A DNA stretch of 64,000 nucleotides from an uncultured Erythrobacter sp. (GCA_947500645.1 CANMSD010000002.1:248001-312000); one strand, 5' to 3'; shown: positions 1 to 8,897, numbered from the stretch's first letter. The notes: generated from the sequence alone by a model not told the origin. Numbers and translations are program-made.

Positions 1-14
1 CGCTATGGGGACTT

Positions 15-335
15 GTGATAGTGAACAGTTTTACAACTCGCGTCATTACTACGATGTCGGCCGCGGCGCTGGCATTTACTCCCGTTGCCGCACAGGCGAA
101 CACCCGCGCAGGTGATTTTTCGACATCCTACTCCGCTCCAAGCGTGCAGGGGACCGCATTCGAAACCGCTGAAGGTTTCTGGTTCGGCGAAGAAGAGGAA
201 GTCGGAATGCTTTGGCTTGCAATTCTTGGCGGAGCTGTCGCCCTGATTGGTCTTGTCCTTGCCGGCGGCGGAGGCGGTGGGTCATCGGAAGGCGGTGGCG
301 GTGGTGGCCTCAATCAATCGCCGGGTGCCAACTAA
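15..335 (+). CDS. Small exported Gly-rich protein of unknown function
   Basis: A 106-residue protein with an N-terminal signal sequence ending near AQA, an acidic middle (GEEEE), one hydrophobic segment (LWLAILGGAVALIGLVLAG) and a tail of Gly/Ser runs. The GTG start at 15 overlaps a TGA at 16-18 that would end an upstream reading frame (residues RYGDL visible from base 1), so it may be translationally coupled to a gene outside the window. An internal ATG at 51 would shorten the signal peptide. It lies 24 bp before an O-antigen-ligase-like gene, suggesting a role in the same envelope or polysaccharide locus. I do not recognise the family. Confidence 0.6.
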   Translation: MIVNSFTTRVITTMSAAALAFTPVAAQANTRAGDFSTSYSAPSVQGTAFETAEGFWFGEEEEVGMLWLAILGGAVALIGLVLAGGGGGGSSEGGGGGGLNQSPGAN

Positions 336-358
336 GACTTTATAGCGGGGCGAATAAC

Positions 359-1699
359 GTGTCGTCTCGTGATGATAGCGGCAAATCGACCCGTCCATTC
401 TGGACACTTCTGGCCCTCCTGTCTCTGGCAGTGATCGTTGGTGGTGGCGGTGTTCGCTACGGCTTGGCGAATCTCGTGGTACAGATCACAGCATTGGTCG
501 CCTTGGGCTTTCACCGTGAAGCATTCGTGAAATTCTGGCGTGACGCCCCGCTCGCATTGCGCCTGCTCGTCGCCGCCACTTTACTTTTGCCCATTTTGCA
601 CCTCGTTCCGCTGCCTACAACGCTACTTTCAGCCCTGTCAGGGCGAGAGCTGGTGCTTGAGGGACGAGCGATTGCAGGCGCGCATGACTGGTTCCCCGCC
701 AGCGTCGATCCTGCCCGCACACTTGTTGCTCTGACGGGCCTTATCCTTCCCCTTACTATTTTGGCGATCGGACGGATGCTGTCTAAAGAGCAGCTCATCA
801 ACGTCGGCTGGGCGATGGTTGGATTGAGCCTGCTTAGCTTCCTTCTCGGAGTGATTCAGGTCATGAGCGATGGCCAAACCGGGCTCTTCTATCCAGAGAA
901 CCCCATGCCCGGTGTGCTGTTCGGCACATTTGCAAACCGCAACTCGGCCGGACTGTTCTTTGTTGGTGTCCTGTCGCTCGCTTCATTACTACCCTCGCCG
1001 AGGGAGCTGCCCGCCACATTGGTCGTTCGCTTGGTCGTGTGCGCAGTGCTCTTACTGGCAGTTTTGCTGACCCGGTCGCGCTCAGCCATCGTCTTGGCTG
1101 CGCTGCCCGTGGGCCTGCTGACTGTGAGGCTGGTATTGAGCGCTCGCTCCGATGCCCATCGACGCGGTTTGAGACAGCCAAGTATGATCGCCAGCGCCCT
1201 TCTAGCGATTGGATTTGCCGCCGTAATCGCACTGTCACCCGGCCGAATTTCGGATAGCATTGAGCGGTTCGACGCGCGCAGCGATGCCCGCGAGGAGATT
1301 TGGGACGATGCCAGCTATTCCGCTCAGCGCTATTGGCCTATCGGCGCCGGAATGGGGACTTTCGATGAGGTGTTCCAGATCGATGAATCGCTCGAAAATC
1401 TCTCCGCGCGTAGGGCTGGGCGCGTTCACAACGATTACCTCGAGGTCGCCATAGAAGCTGGCTTGCCGGGTCTAGTTCTCATCGCGGGATGGCTTTGCAT
1501 GGTCCTCTGGCTGACGTGGCGGACAAGGCGATCCGGTTTCCGCTGGGCAGCTTGGAGCGGGAGCGTCATCTTGATAGCCACTGCCGCTCAATCGCTTGTC
1601 GATTATCCGCTCCGCTCGCAGGGCATGCTCGGCTTTGCCGCACTCGCCTTGATCATTTTGTTGAATCTTGGCTCGTCAAGCGGGCGGCAACGATTATGA
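359..1699 (+). CDS. O-antigen ligase/Wzy-like polytopic membrane protein
   Basis: A 446-residue, strongly hydrophobic protein with about ten membrane segments. The stretch RVHNDYLEVAIEAGLPG, placed between late transmembrane helices, is the HNDYL-type periplasmic-loop motif of the O-antigen ligase/polymerase (Wzy_C) superfamily. These proteins join or polymerise lipid-linked glycans at the periplasmic face. The start was taken as GTG 359, just after the preceding gene; the reading frame runs further upstream but only through sequence that overlaps that gene. The stop overlaps the start of the TPR gene (ATGA). Substrate unknown; ligase, polymerase and exopolysaccharide variants cannot be separated by eye. 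Confidence 0.75.
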   Translation: MSSRDDSGKSTRPFWTLLALLSLAVIVGGGGVRYGLANLVVQITALVALGFHREAFVKFWRDAPLALRLLVAATLLLPILHLVPLPTTLLSALSGRELVLEGRAIAGAHDWFPASVDPARTLVALTGLILPLTILAIGRMLSKEQLINVGWAMVGLSLLSFLLGVIQVMSDGQTGLFYPENPMPGVLFGTFANRNSAGLFFVGVLSLASLLPSPRELPATLVVRLVVCAVLLLAVLLTRSRSAIVLAALPVGLLTVRLVLSARSDAHRRGLRQPSMIASALLAIGFAAVIALSPGRISDSIERFDARSDAREEIWDDASYSAQRYWPIGAGMGTFDEVFQIDESLENLSARRAGRVHNDYLEVAIEAGLPGLVLIAGWLCMVLWLTWRTRRSGFRWAAWSGSVILIATAAQSLVDYPLRSQGMLGFAALALIILLNLGSSSGRQRL

Positions 1700-2421
1700 A
1701 GCAAGCACTTTGGATTGCTGGACTGATACTCACTGGTCTTGTCACCACAGGCGCGCAGCTGGATCGCCAATCGCGGGTGACCGCTAGTTTGGCTGAGACA
1801 GTACCTCCCTTCATGCGCGGCTTTGCGCAAGAGCGAATTGCACGGGAGGCTTTGGGTAAGGGCGACCCGGAGCTAGCACTCGTTGAGGCACGTCGTTTGG
1901 TGACACTTCGCCCTCTGCCCGCCGAGCACCTCCGCACTCTCGCGCTTGCCGAAGCACTGGTTGGAAATAGAGAGCAGAGTCTCGCCACTCTCCAGACTGC
2001 CGCCCGGCGCGGTTGGCGCGATCCGATAATCCAGGAGACGATGCTGCGCTTGGCGATTGAAAAAGGTGACTCCGGAGAAGCGGCACGCCGATATGCCGCG
2101 CTGACAGCGAAGCCGCAAACGCCTGCAGCATTGCTCGAAGAGCTAGGCCCACCCGCCTTGGGAACGAATACATCAAGGAAACAATTCGCCGCGATACTCG
2201 CGCCTGCAAAACGGTGGCATAGCGTCTTCTTGAGTCGCGGCGTTCAAGCTTTGCCAGCCGAAGCAAGTGCTGAGATTATTCTGACTGCGAGCGATCAGGG
2301 TGCGGACTTCGATTGTAGGCGACTTCGAGGAGCACAGCGCGCCATCGCTCGAAAGCGAGGCGGAACCGAGGAGAGTATAGCCAGGTTGATTGAAGACAAC
2401 TGTTCGAAAGATCAGCTCTAA
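1696..2421 (+). CDS. TPR-type exported or membrane-anchored protein
   Basis: A 241-residue protein with an N-terminal hydrophobic segment (signal or anchor) followed by repeated helical pairs rich in Ala and Leu, for example GDPELALVEARRLVTLRPLPAEHLRTLALAEALVG in two pieces, the pattern of TPR repeats at about residues 45-145. Such proteins act as scaffolds in exopolysaccharide and envelope assembly. Its ATG overlaps the stop of the O-antigen-ligase-like gene by 4 nt, so the two are co-translated and probably act together. It is the last chromosomal gene before the island; its stop is 10 bp from the left attachment repeat. Confidence 0.6.
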   Translation: MKQALWIAGLILTGLVTTGAQLDRQSRVTASLAETVPPFMRGFAQERIAREALGKGDPELALVEARRLVTLRPLPAEHLRTLALAEALVGNREQSLATLQTAARRGWRDPIIQETMLRLAIEKGDSGEAARRYAALTAKPQTPAALLEELGPPALGTNTSRKQFAAILAPAKRWHSVFLSRGVQALPAEASAEIILTASDQGADFDCRRLRGAQRAIARKRGGTEESIARLIEDNCSKDQL

Positions 2422-2431
2422 AATCTGAAAA

Positions 2432-2451
2432 ATGGTGCCAGAAGAGGACTC
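2432..2451. repeat. attL: degenerate copy of the tRNA-Leu 3' end
   Basis: ATGGTGCC-AGAAGAGGACTC matches the end of the tRNA-Leu gene at 35571-35591 with a single C missing from a CCC run. The match stops after GGACTC, which marks the outer limit of the duplicated segment. It is the distal attachment site expected when an integrase inserts at a tRNA 3' end. Confidence 0.85.
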
Positions 2452-2463
2452 ACAGCGATTTTC

Positions 2464-2623
2464 ACATAGTTGAACATATTGGAATTTTTTCTCTTTATTT
2501 CACAATGCTATGCATGAAATGCCCGTAACATAGCTGAACATTGATTTTCACAATTTCGCATGTCAAAAGGTGGGCTATCGGGTGGGCTCCCATGTTCGAG
2601 TCCCAAAATGCGAAAAGGTGGGC
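2464..2623 (+). repeat. Left-end repeats: candidate integrase arm-binding sites
   Basis: Two near-identical motifs ACATAG(T/C)TGAACAT at 2464-2477 and 2528-2541 and three GGTGGGC motifs starting at 2569, 2581 and 2617. The first two GGTGGGC copies are 12 bp apart. The same motifs (AGCTGAACAT and two GGTGGGC 12 bp apart) recur inside the right end of the island at 35451-35517. Paired repeats at both ends of an integrase element are typical arm-type binding sites; that role is inferred. Confidence 0.5.
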
Positions 2624-2624
2624 T

Positions 2625-3761
2625 GTGAAGCTTAACGCTCTTACTCAGATGCGGGCCAAGAACCTTGATGCGGGCAAGCATGCTGATGGCCAAGGCCTTT
2701 GGTTGATCAAGCGCTCTAAAGGCGCGGGCAAGTGGATTGTCCGCTTAGTCATTCGCGGAAAACGGCGTGAGATGGGATTGGGTCCCTGGCCCGATGTTTC
2801 GATTGCAGAGGCGCGTGAGCGGGCTGCTGAAGCCCGAAAAGCGGTTCGGGACGGCCTGGACCCGATCGTTGAGCGCGCAAAGCAGCGCCAGGCCCCAAAG
2901 GTCGTGACTCTCTCAGAGGCTGCACGAGGATGCTTCGAGGCCAAAAAAGCCGAGCTCAAGAATGCCAATGCGGTCAAACGCTGGCTCGGCCTCCTGGAAA
3001 ACCATGTCCTTCCCAAGATTGGCAACATCCCGGTCGAAGACATCGACCAGCACATGATCAAGAAGACACTTGAGCCGCTGTGGCACAGCAAATCTGAGAC
3101 TGCCCGAAAGTCACTCGGGCATATCGGGCAAACGCTCAAATACGCTGCCGCGCTCGGGTTAGAGGTAGATCTCCAAGCGACAATGAAGGCTAGAGCACTT
3201 CTCGGCAAACAGCGACATAAGACAGAGCATATACCTGCGATGCCTTACGCCGATGCGCCAAAGTTCTATCGCTGGCTTTGCGACCAAGATCACACAGCCG
3301 CGTTAGCATTGCGCTTTCTTATCCTAACTGCGGCCAGGACCAGCGAAGTACGCCTTGCCACCTTTGATGAGATCAAAGATGGTATCTGGACCCTTGCTTC
3401 TGAACGCACAAAGACTGGGCGTGAACATCGCGTTCCACTAACTCCGGAGGCGCTAGCGATTGTCGGCATCGCACGCGGGCGGTCGCCAAACGACTTTCTA
3501 TTCCCGGCTCTACGCGGCAAACCAATCTCCGATATGGCTATGTCGACTTTCATGAAAAGAGAAGGATACGAAGCCAGACCACACGGCTTCAGAACCACGT
3601 TTCGCACCTGGGCCGAGGAGCAAACCGACGCTGCCTTTGAAGTGAAGGAAGCTGCACTGGGGCATCACGTCGATGCAGGAGTGGTTGGAGCCTATCAGCG
3701 ATCTGATCGCTTAGACAAACGCCGTGACTTAATGTCGGAGTGGACCATCTGGCTAAATTGA
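2625..3761 (+). CDS. Tyrosine recombinase, DUF4102 (P4-type) integrase
   Basis: The protein catalyses site-specific integration and excision of the island at the tRNA-Leu 3' end. The N-terminal DUF4102 arm-binding domain is clear (DGQGLWL, GLGPWPDVSIAEARERAAEAR). The C-terminal catalytic domain has the first Arg in LTAARTSEVR, HGFR as the HxxR box, the LGHH box and the nucleophilic Tyr in GAYQRSD. GTG 2625 is preferred because family similarity begins at VKLNALT and AAAAGGTGGG precedes it as a ribosome site; ATG 2592 and TTG 2541 are in frame upstream. The gene points inward and lies 39 bp ahead of the TIR gene. Confidence 0.9.
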   Translation: MKLNALTQMRAKNLDAGKHADGQGLWLIKRSKGAGKWIVRLVIRGKRREMGLGPWPDVSIAEARERAAEARKAVRDGLDPIVERAKQRQAPKVVTLSEAARGCFEAKKAELKNANAVKRWLGLLENHVLPKIGNIPVEDIDQHMIKKTLEPLWHSKSETARKSLGHIGQTLKYAAALGLEVDLQATMKARALLGKQRHKTEHIPAMPYADAPKFYRWLCDQDHTAALALRFLILTAARTSEVRLATFDEIKDGIWTLASERTKTGREHRVPLTPEALAIVGIARGRSPNDFLFPALRGKPISDMAMSTFMKREGYEARPHGFRTTFRTWAEEQTDAAFEVKEAALGHHVDAGVVGAYQRSDRLDKRRDLMSEWTIWLN

Positions 3762-3800
3762 TACAGAAAAGCGACAGAGTAGGGTAATGGGGGCTAAGTG

Positions 3801-5105
3801 ATGAAGACGTTCTTGAGCCATAGTTCACGGCAAAAGCTATTGGCACGTGAATTGGTGCGCAGGTTACCTAAAGCCTTCAACATCTGGTTGGACGAAAAAG
3901 ACATTTCCGTCGGAGAGAACATTCAGAATTCAATTGATGACGCCTTTACTACAGACCTTGTCTCATTCATTCTTCTCATCGAGCAAAATTCAGTGCGATC
4001 AGACTGGGTAAAGCGTGAAATCTCAAATTGCTTGGCACTCGAGAAGGCATTCGATCACAGTATTTTGATCCCTGTGGTAGTCGAAAAGAACGCCCTCGAT
4101 AACATTCAATACCCTGAAATCCGGGATCGGAACTACATAACGTGCCACGACTTCTCTGACGAAACCCTAGACGCAGTAACCCAGCAGATTACGACAGCCA
4201 TCATTGCTGCCGGGTCAAAGAGAATCGCATACTACAACAACCAAGCGGCAAGCTCGAACTCGGATGACCCAGACGCTAAACTGAGTGCTGCGGTTCGGTC
4301 GGTCACCTTTAGCCATCGAGAAGACAATCCACTCTTGGTTGACGATCTGGCAGCTAAACTTGCTAGCCAATCAATCGTTTTCCCTTCCACCGAAGAGATG
4401 ATGCAATCGATTTATCGTCTACAACGCCTAGGGATGCTTAACGGCATCTTTGCTGATGAGGATGAGATTTTTCTGTCGCTGGAGAATGTGCGCGACAAGA
4501 TGAAGCTAAATCTCAGTGAGAAAAAGGCCATTGGCAAACAATCTGCGAAGGAGATCCAGCGAAACTCTAGCATTGTCATCGATACAGGATCGACGGCATT
4601 TGCATTTTGCGAACAACTTTCGAAACGCATCAAAGTTGGATCGCTACGCAATCTTGATATCTATACGACCTCCATCCCTGCGGCCAACTTGCTCATCGAC
4701 ACCCTTAACGACCTGAACCTTCAGGACGATACTCAAGTCTGTCGGATCACAGTGATCGGCGGACCTTGTCGGCCACGTTCACAAGGCACCGTACCAGATG
4801 GTGAGAGATTGGACCGCTACCTACCCGAATCCATAGACGTGGCTATTATTGGGGCTAATGGGATCGTCAATGGTGCAGGAATTGGAATGGCTACGGAACG
4901 CATGATAGAATTCAAGCGTGAGGCCGCAAAACGCGCCAAGAGGCCAATCTTCTTGATGGAGCATCAAAAATTCAATCTAAAACAGACGGTGACAATCTCA
5001 TCTTTTGATGAGGGAATTGAGATTGTGACTGGGCGACCCAGCGATACCGAACGGCAGATTATTAAAGGTATTATTAGTCAGGGTGCAAAAGTGCATGAGT
5101 GCTAG
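3801..5105 (+). CDS. TIR domain fused to DeoR-type winged helix and sugar-phosphate sensor domain
   Basis: 434 residues. Residues 1-135 form a TIR domain: FLSHSSRQK, then IWLDEKDISVGENI, then VRSDWVKREI with Glu73 at the position of the catalytic Glu of NAD-cleaving TIRs. Residues about 176-230 (VDDLAAKL..MMQSIYRLQRLGMLNG) look like a winged helix. Residues about 240-430 match the DeoR C-terminal sensor of the ISOCOT fold: KKAIGKQSA, VIDTGSTAF, ITVIGGPCRP, AIIGANGI, FLMEHQKF. Ordinary DeoR repressors bind sugar phosphates and carry no TIR. The gene overlaps the following HAD phosphatase by 11 nt. Inferred role: NADase-type effector or regulator gated by a phosphorylated metabolite. ATG 3801 follows a G-rich ribosome site; GTG 3798 is adjacent. 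Confidence 0.8.
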   Translation: MKTFLSHSSRQKLLARELVRRLPKAFNIWLDEKDISVGENIQNSIDDAFTTDLVSFILLIEQNSVRSDWVKREISNCLALEKAFDHSILIPVVVEKNALDNIQYPEIRDRNYITCHDFSDETLDAVTQQITTAIIAAGSKRIAYYNNQAASSNSDDPDAKLSAAVRSVTFSHREDNPLLVDDLAAKLASQSIVFPSTEEMMQSIYRLQRLGMLNGIFADEDEIFLSLENVRDKMKLNLSEKKAIGKQSAKEIQRNSSIVIDTGSTAFAFCEQLSKRIKVGSLRNLDIYTTSIPAANLLIDTLNDLNLQDDTQVCRITVIGGPCRPRSQGTVPDGERLDRYLPESIDVAIIGANGIVNGAGIGMATERMIEFKREAAKRAKRPIFLMEHQKFNLKQTVTISSFDEGIEIVTGRPSDTERQIIKGIISQGAKVHEC

Positions 5106-5925
5106 TCCGAAATCACCAAAGCTCGTTATCTTCGACATCGATGGGACGATAATTGACGACGACAAGCGTGTTTCTGACAATCTCGTCCGACTTGTTTCAA
5201 AGTTGGAGCAGGAGTTTGGCGTAGCGTTTGCTCTGGCCTCGTCTCGACCACCGAAGTCTGTTCGGCTTATTCAAAGACGCTTGGGATTGAATGCTAGCTT
5301 TGCCTCTTTTGATGGCGGCTTAGTATTCAATCAGCAGGACACTCAGGCTGCATCATTCCCACTCAAAAAAGACGGCTTCGACGCATTCGCTTCAATGGTC
5401 GAGCGGAACAATCTAACTTTGTCGGTCTTCAGCCGAGAGGATTGGTATAGTTCCAACTTAGGCTACTGGACTCAACGAGAGGTTCGAGGGACCAGTATCA
5501 ATCCAATTGAGACCTCGTTTGCCGATATGTCCAGATTTGTAGGCTCACAATCAACTGAGATTTATAAGATAATGGTTCGTGGAGAACCTGCAGATGTTTC
5601 AATAGCTCTGGATTTCCTTGCGAAATCGCAGCTTTCTCATTTGAATCACTTTTACTCAGGCCGTCCTTCGATATTGGAGATCGTATCCTCCCGATCTGAC
5701 AAATTCAAAGCGTGCGAACTAATACGGAAAGAGCACAAAGTTTCAGCCGCAGACGTTATGTATTTCGGAGATGGCATAAACGATCTTTCTTGCATCAAGA
5801 GATATGATCTTGCGGTAGCTATGGCCAACTCACATCCAGATGTATTGAGTGCCTCCAAGTACCAAGCCGAAAGCAACAATAATGACGGAGTATTCAAGTT
5901 TTTACGAGGCGCTTTCCCCGCTTGA
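5095..5925 (+). CDS. HAD-superfamily phosphatase, Cof/Hydrolase_3 type
   Basis: 276 residues with all four HAD motifs: FDIDGT (Asp14 nucleophile, Asp16 acid/base), ASSRPP as motif II, SDKFKAC with Lys203, and GDGINDLSC (Asp226, Asp230) followed by VAMANSHPDV. The large insert between motifs II and III is a type IIB cap, as in Cof-like sugar-phosphate and nucleotide phosphatases. ATG 5095 lies inside the TIR-DeoR gene (11-nt overlap), so both proteins are made together. An enzyme that hydrolyses a phosphorylated metabolite next to a phosphosugar-sensing domain suggests it makes or removes the ligand. Substrate unknown. Confidence 0.8.
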   Translation: MSASPKSPKLVIFDIDGTIIDDDKRVSDNLVRLVSKLEQEFGVAFALASSRPPKSVRLIQRRLGLNASFASFDGGLVFNQQDTQAASFPLKKDGFDAFASMVERNNLTLSVFSREDWYSSNLGYWTQREVRGTSINPIETSFADMSRFVGSQSTEIYKIMVRGEPADVSIALDFLAKSQLSHLNHFYSGRPSILEIVSSRSDKFKACELIRKEHKVSAADVMYFGDGINDLSCIKRYDLAVAMANSHPDVLSASKYQAESNNNDGVFKFLRGAFPA

Positions 5926-5986
5926 AACTCCGCAAGAGCATGCTTGTCGACTCTAACAATCTGAATTGGCAGGCGGCTGCCCGCAT

Positions 5987-7516
5987 CTATGCTTGGCAAA
6001 TTCGCTCGATTCCCATTGCATGCTCTGAACACAATAGCTCAGATATATCGTTGAAATTAGCCCCAGAGGTTCGAAGAGTACCTGGGTAATGCCCACCATT
6101 CAGGGCAAGGTCCACTTGTCCTAGCTTTCGGATCCAATTTGACGGCTCAACGTATGCGTTTTTCCCGTCCACCCAACGGTTCGAAGTCGCGATTTCGACC
6201 AATTCCCTACGGTGGGCTGGTGAAGCTGAAATATAGATATCTGCAAGGTTTTTTACGAGTTCGAAGAATTTTCGAGCTCTCTTTGGGTCCGGTTGCTTGG
6301 AGCTGTTCAAATGGGCTTCTCGCTCCCGCAATCGCTGCTCCTCGAACAGCAGCGCTGCGTTGCGCTTCTCAAACACATCTCGTGTGATCAATCGATCAAT
6401 CAATGCATCGGTTAGCCTTTCACGTTTTTCAGCCAATTGGCTCAGTTTGAGTGGGATCGCCTCTTGCTTGACCTGCTTCTGACGCTCCCGCATCCAGCCA
6501 CGCAGCAAAGCCATAAGCCGTTCGATTTGCTCATCAGAAAGTGCGGCCTTCTTGAGGCTTTGATGGACACAGTCTTCTAGATCATTTTCGCGGATGCTTT
6601 TTGTGGCGCACCCGGTTGTATGGCAACGATAGTATACCGTGCCCTTTTGTCGCTCAGGCGTCATTGCACCATCGCAATGACGGCACCGAAAGAGCCGCCG
6701 ATAGGTGTATTGGTGGACAGTCGTCTTCTTGAGCGCTTTGCCAGCTTTCACCGCCTGCACTCTTTCAAATGTGGCAAGCGAAATGAGGGGTTGATGTCCG
6801 CCTTGAAACGTCCGCCCATTGCGTTTGATCTCGATGATGCCCGCGTAGAAGGGATTGGCCAACATCGATTCAAGCGTGCTTGTCGAGATTGGTGCGCCGC
6901 GCCCTCCAGTCAGGCCGCGCTTTCTCATGACATCAAGAAGAGCCAGCTGTGAATAGTCACCACTCGCATAGAGTTCGAAGGCTTCTCGGATCAGGGGTGC
7001 GCGCTCAGGATCAGGTGTTTTATGCTTGCCTGCGCCATTGTCGAGATAGCCGATCGGCGCCTTAAACGGATAGATGCCCTGCGCCAGACGGCCATAAAGG
7101 CCTTTGATTGTCTCCTGGCGCTGATTGCGGATAAAGTCGGCTGCAACAACTGCCTGTACATCCGCAGCGAGGCGCCCGCCCCGAGACTGGAAGTCGAGGC
7201 TCTCGATTGCCGTGTAGATCGCAATCCCAAGGTCCATAAGCTCAGTGACACGGCTGTAGTCTGTGAGGTTTCGAGCAAACCGATCGATTTTGTGAACGAC
7301 AAGACCCTCAGCTTTACACTTTCTGAGGCTGGCGATCATACGGTTGAAGACGGGACGGCCAGTTTTTGCCGCCGTTTCGAGCTCCTCAAACCATTCGATG
7401 ATCTCAATTTCGTTGTGACTCGCAAAGGCCCGGATTGCCTCCTTTTGTGCCTCTAGCGAAACGCCGTCACCTTGTCTGACAGTCGAGACGCGAATGTAGC
7501 CGTAGCACCGCTTCAT
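5987..7516 (-). CDS. Large serine recombinase
   Basis: 509 residues. The N-terminal resolvase domain has YGYIRVSTVRQ with catalytic Ser11 and the typical KIDRFARN stretch; a Recombinase domain follows (PIGYLDN, TLESMLANPFYAG), then a zinc ribbon with CRHC and CHTTGC cysteines at about 280-310, then a Glu/Arg/Leu-rich coiled coil. Such enzymes integrate or excise elements at short sites. It is the last gene of a minus-strand trio with the ATPase and the 49-residue protein, each junction overlapping. With the tyrosine integrase it makes two recombinases in one island, so part of the island may be a nested element or an older module. Confidence 0.9.
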   Translation of the reverse strand: MKRCYGYIRVSTVRQGDGVSLEAQKEAIRAFASHNEIEIIEWFEELETAAKTGRPVFNRMIASLRKCKAEGLVVHKIDRFARNLTDYSRVTELMDLGIAIYTAIESLDFQSRGGRLAADVQAVVAADFIRNQRQETIKGLYGRLAQGIYPFKAPIGYLDNGAGKHKTPDPERAPLIREAFELYASGDYSQLALLDVMRKRGLTGGRGAPISTSTLESMLANPFYAGIIEIKRNGRTFQGGHQPLISLATFERVQAVKAGKALKKTTVHQYTYRRLFRCRHCDGAMTPERQKGTVYYRCHTTGCATKSIRENDLEDCVHQSLKKAALSDEQIERLMALLRGWMRERQKQVKQEAIPLKLSQLAEKRERLTDALIDRLITRDVFEKRNAALLFEEQRLREREAHLNSSKQPDPKRARKFFELVKNLADIYISASPAHRRELVEIATSNRWVDGKNAYVEPSNWIRKLGQVDLALNGGHYPGTLRTSGANFNDISELLCSEHAMGIERICQA

Positions 7517-7662
7517 AAGTCATCAGAACTATTCTCTGAATCTATCACATCTTTGATTTTCGTCGAATCCGTCTTCCAAGGCCAAGTACCATCACGCTCC
7601 ATCTGCTCGTAGATGCGTTTGCAAAGCTGGAAGTACTCTTCGAGGTGGTCTCGCTCACTCAT
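7513..7662 (-). CDS. Small 49-residue acidic protein between ATPase and recombinase
   Basis: Reads MSERDHLEEYFQLCKRIYEQ, then MERDGTWPWK, ending SENSSDDL. The ATG overlaps the stop of the upstream ATPase (ATGA) and the stop overlaps the ATG of the serine recombinase (ATGA), so it is locked into the operon on both sides, which strongly supports translation. The first half is probably helical and the C-terminal end is acidic. Function unknown; an accessory factor for the recombinase is possible. Confidence 0.75.
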   Translation of the reverse strand: MSERDHLEEYFQLCKRIYEQMERDGTWPWKTDSTKIKDVIDSENSSDDL

Positions 7663-8897
7663 GCGGCAATGATACTTCCGCCGCCGTTGGATCGGATAGT
7701 GCGGCTATCATTCCCAATCCCCAAATCCGTGGTCGGCGGCAGCGTCGAGAACGAGAACGCTTTGCGCTTGTGCCCATCGACCATGAGTTGGGCAAAGCCT
7801 CGATAATTTGGCAGCTGCGAAAAGTAGCGCGGTTCGATATCTCCGAATTGGCGAGCGATAAGCCCCGCGTCCTTCGCACCAATGCGCAGCGAGACAAGGG
7901 TACCCGCATTCCCAATTACAGCGTCTACAACGGCTTGGTCAGCTTGGCTCAGATGCTGATGCGATGCACATAATCCCAGTGCATACTTGCGGGTCTCTGA
8001 AAGCAAGTCTGCTACGCTCGCGGTAGTGAAGGCATGAAACTCGTCAGCGTAAACGAAGAAGGGCCGCCGTTCTTGCTGCGGCAGATTGTGACGGCTCATC
8101 GCGGCATTGATCAGATTGGTCATGACCAAGCCGCCTACGACATTCGCGATATCAGCTCCGACGCGACCCTTTGCCAAGCTGACTAGCAGAATCTGTCCCT
8201 CGTCCATGATCCGCCGAAAGCGCAAAGGCTTCTTCGGCTCGCACAGCGATTGACGAACAGAGGGATTTGCGAGAAATGCGCCCAGCTTGTTCGCGATGGG
8301 AGCCACACCGTCGCTGGCAGTCAGGTAATTCATCCTCGGAAACTCGACCGTCCAGAACGCTCGCAACTGCGGGTCAACCAAGCGCCTGACCGCTTCGCGG
8401 CGGAAGTCTTTGTCGACATAGATGCGCATGATCTCGCTCATGTCTGAAGAAGGCTGATCCAGCAAAGCTAGGACCGCTTGCCGCAAGAGATGTTCCATGC
8501 GCGGGCCCCATCGGTCGGGCCATTGCTTCTTCAAGGTTTCGATGAAACCTGAGGCGACCAAGGGGCGATGTGACGTTGGAACCCGACTGATCGGATTGTA
8601 GCCGTAAGGGCAAGATGCATCGCCAACACGCCAATAAATGAGCTTCCGATCGATGTTGGCAGCAAGATCATCGGCTAAATCGCCATGAGGATCGATCAGA
8701 CAAAAACCGGTGCCGTTTGAAGCGTCCTGGAGCGCCATGTTCCTAAGCATGGTGCTCTTGCCCGTACCGGTCTGGCCGATGATGTATTGATGTGAGAGGC
8801 GGTCTTGGGCACTCACTCCAAAGAGGCGTGGTCCTTTACGTGTATCAGCATGGCCGAGGGTAATCGCGTTCACGTTATCCAGAATGCGCCAACTCAA
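7659..8897 (-). CDS. HerA/VirD4-like DNA-translocating ATPase
   Basis: 412 residues with GQTGTGKST as Walker A (41-49), LIDPHGDLADDLA after it, and PFFVYADEFHAF as Walker B, followed by the ETRKYALGLCASHQHLSQ stretch seen in TraD/VirD4/HerA ATPases. No transmembrane segment is evident, so it is a soluble type. It probably moves DNA during island transfer or maintenance. The start codon appears to be TTG. It is the first gene of the operon with the 49-residue protein and the serine recombinase. A second ATPase of this kind is encoded at 19033-21279. Confidence 0.8.
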   Translation of the reverse strand: MSWRILDNVNAITLGHADTRKGPRLFGVSAQDRLSHQYIIGQTGTGKSTMLRNMALQDASNGTGFCLIDPHGDLADDLAANIDRKLIYWRVGDASCPYGYNPISRVPTSHRPLVASGFIETLKKQWPDRWGPRMEHLLRQAVLALLDQPSSDMSEIMRIYVDKDFRREAVRRLVDPQLRAFWTVEFPRMNYLTASDGVAPIANKLGAFLANPSVRQSLCEPKKPLRFRRIMDEGQILLVSLAKGRVGADIANVVGGLVMTNLINAAMSRHNLPQQERRPFFVYADEFHAFTTASVADLLSETRKYALGLCASHQHLSQADQAVVDAVIGNAGTLVSLRIGAKDAGLIARQFGDIEPRYFSQLPNYRGFAQLMVDGHKRKAFSFSTLPPTTDLGIGNDSRTIRSNGGGSIIAA

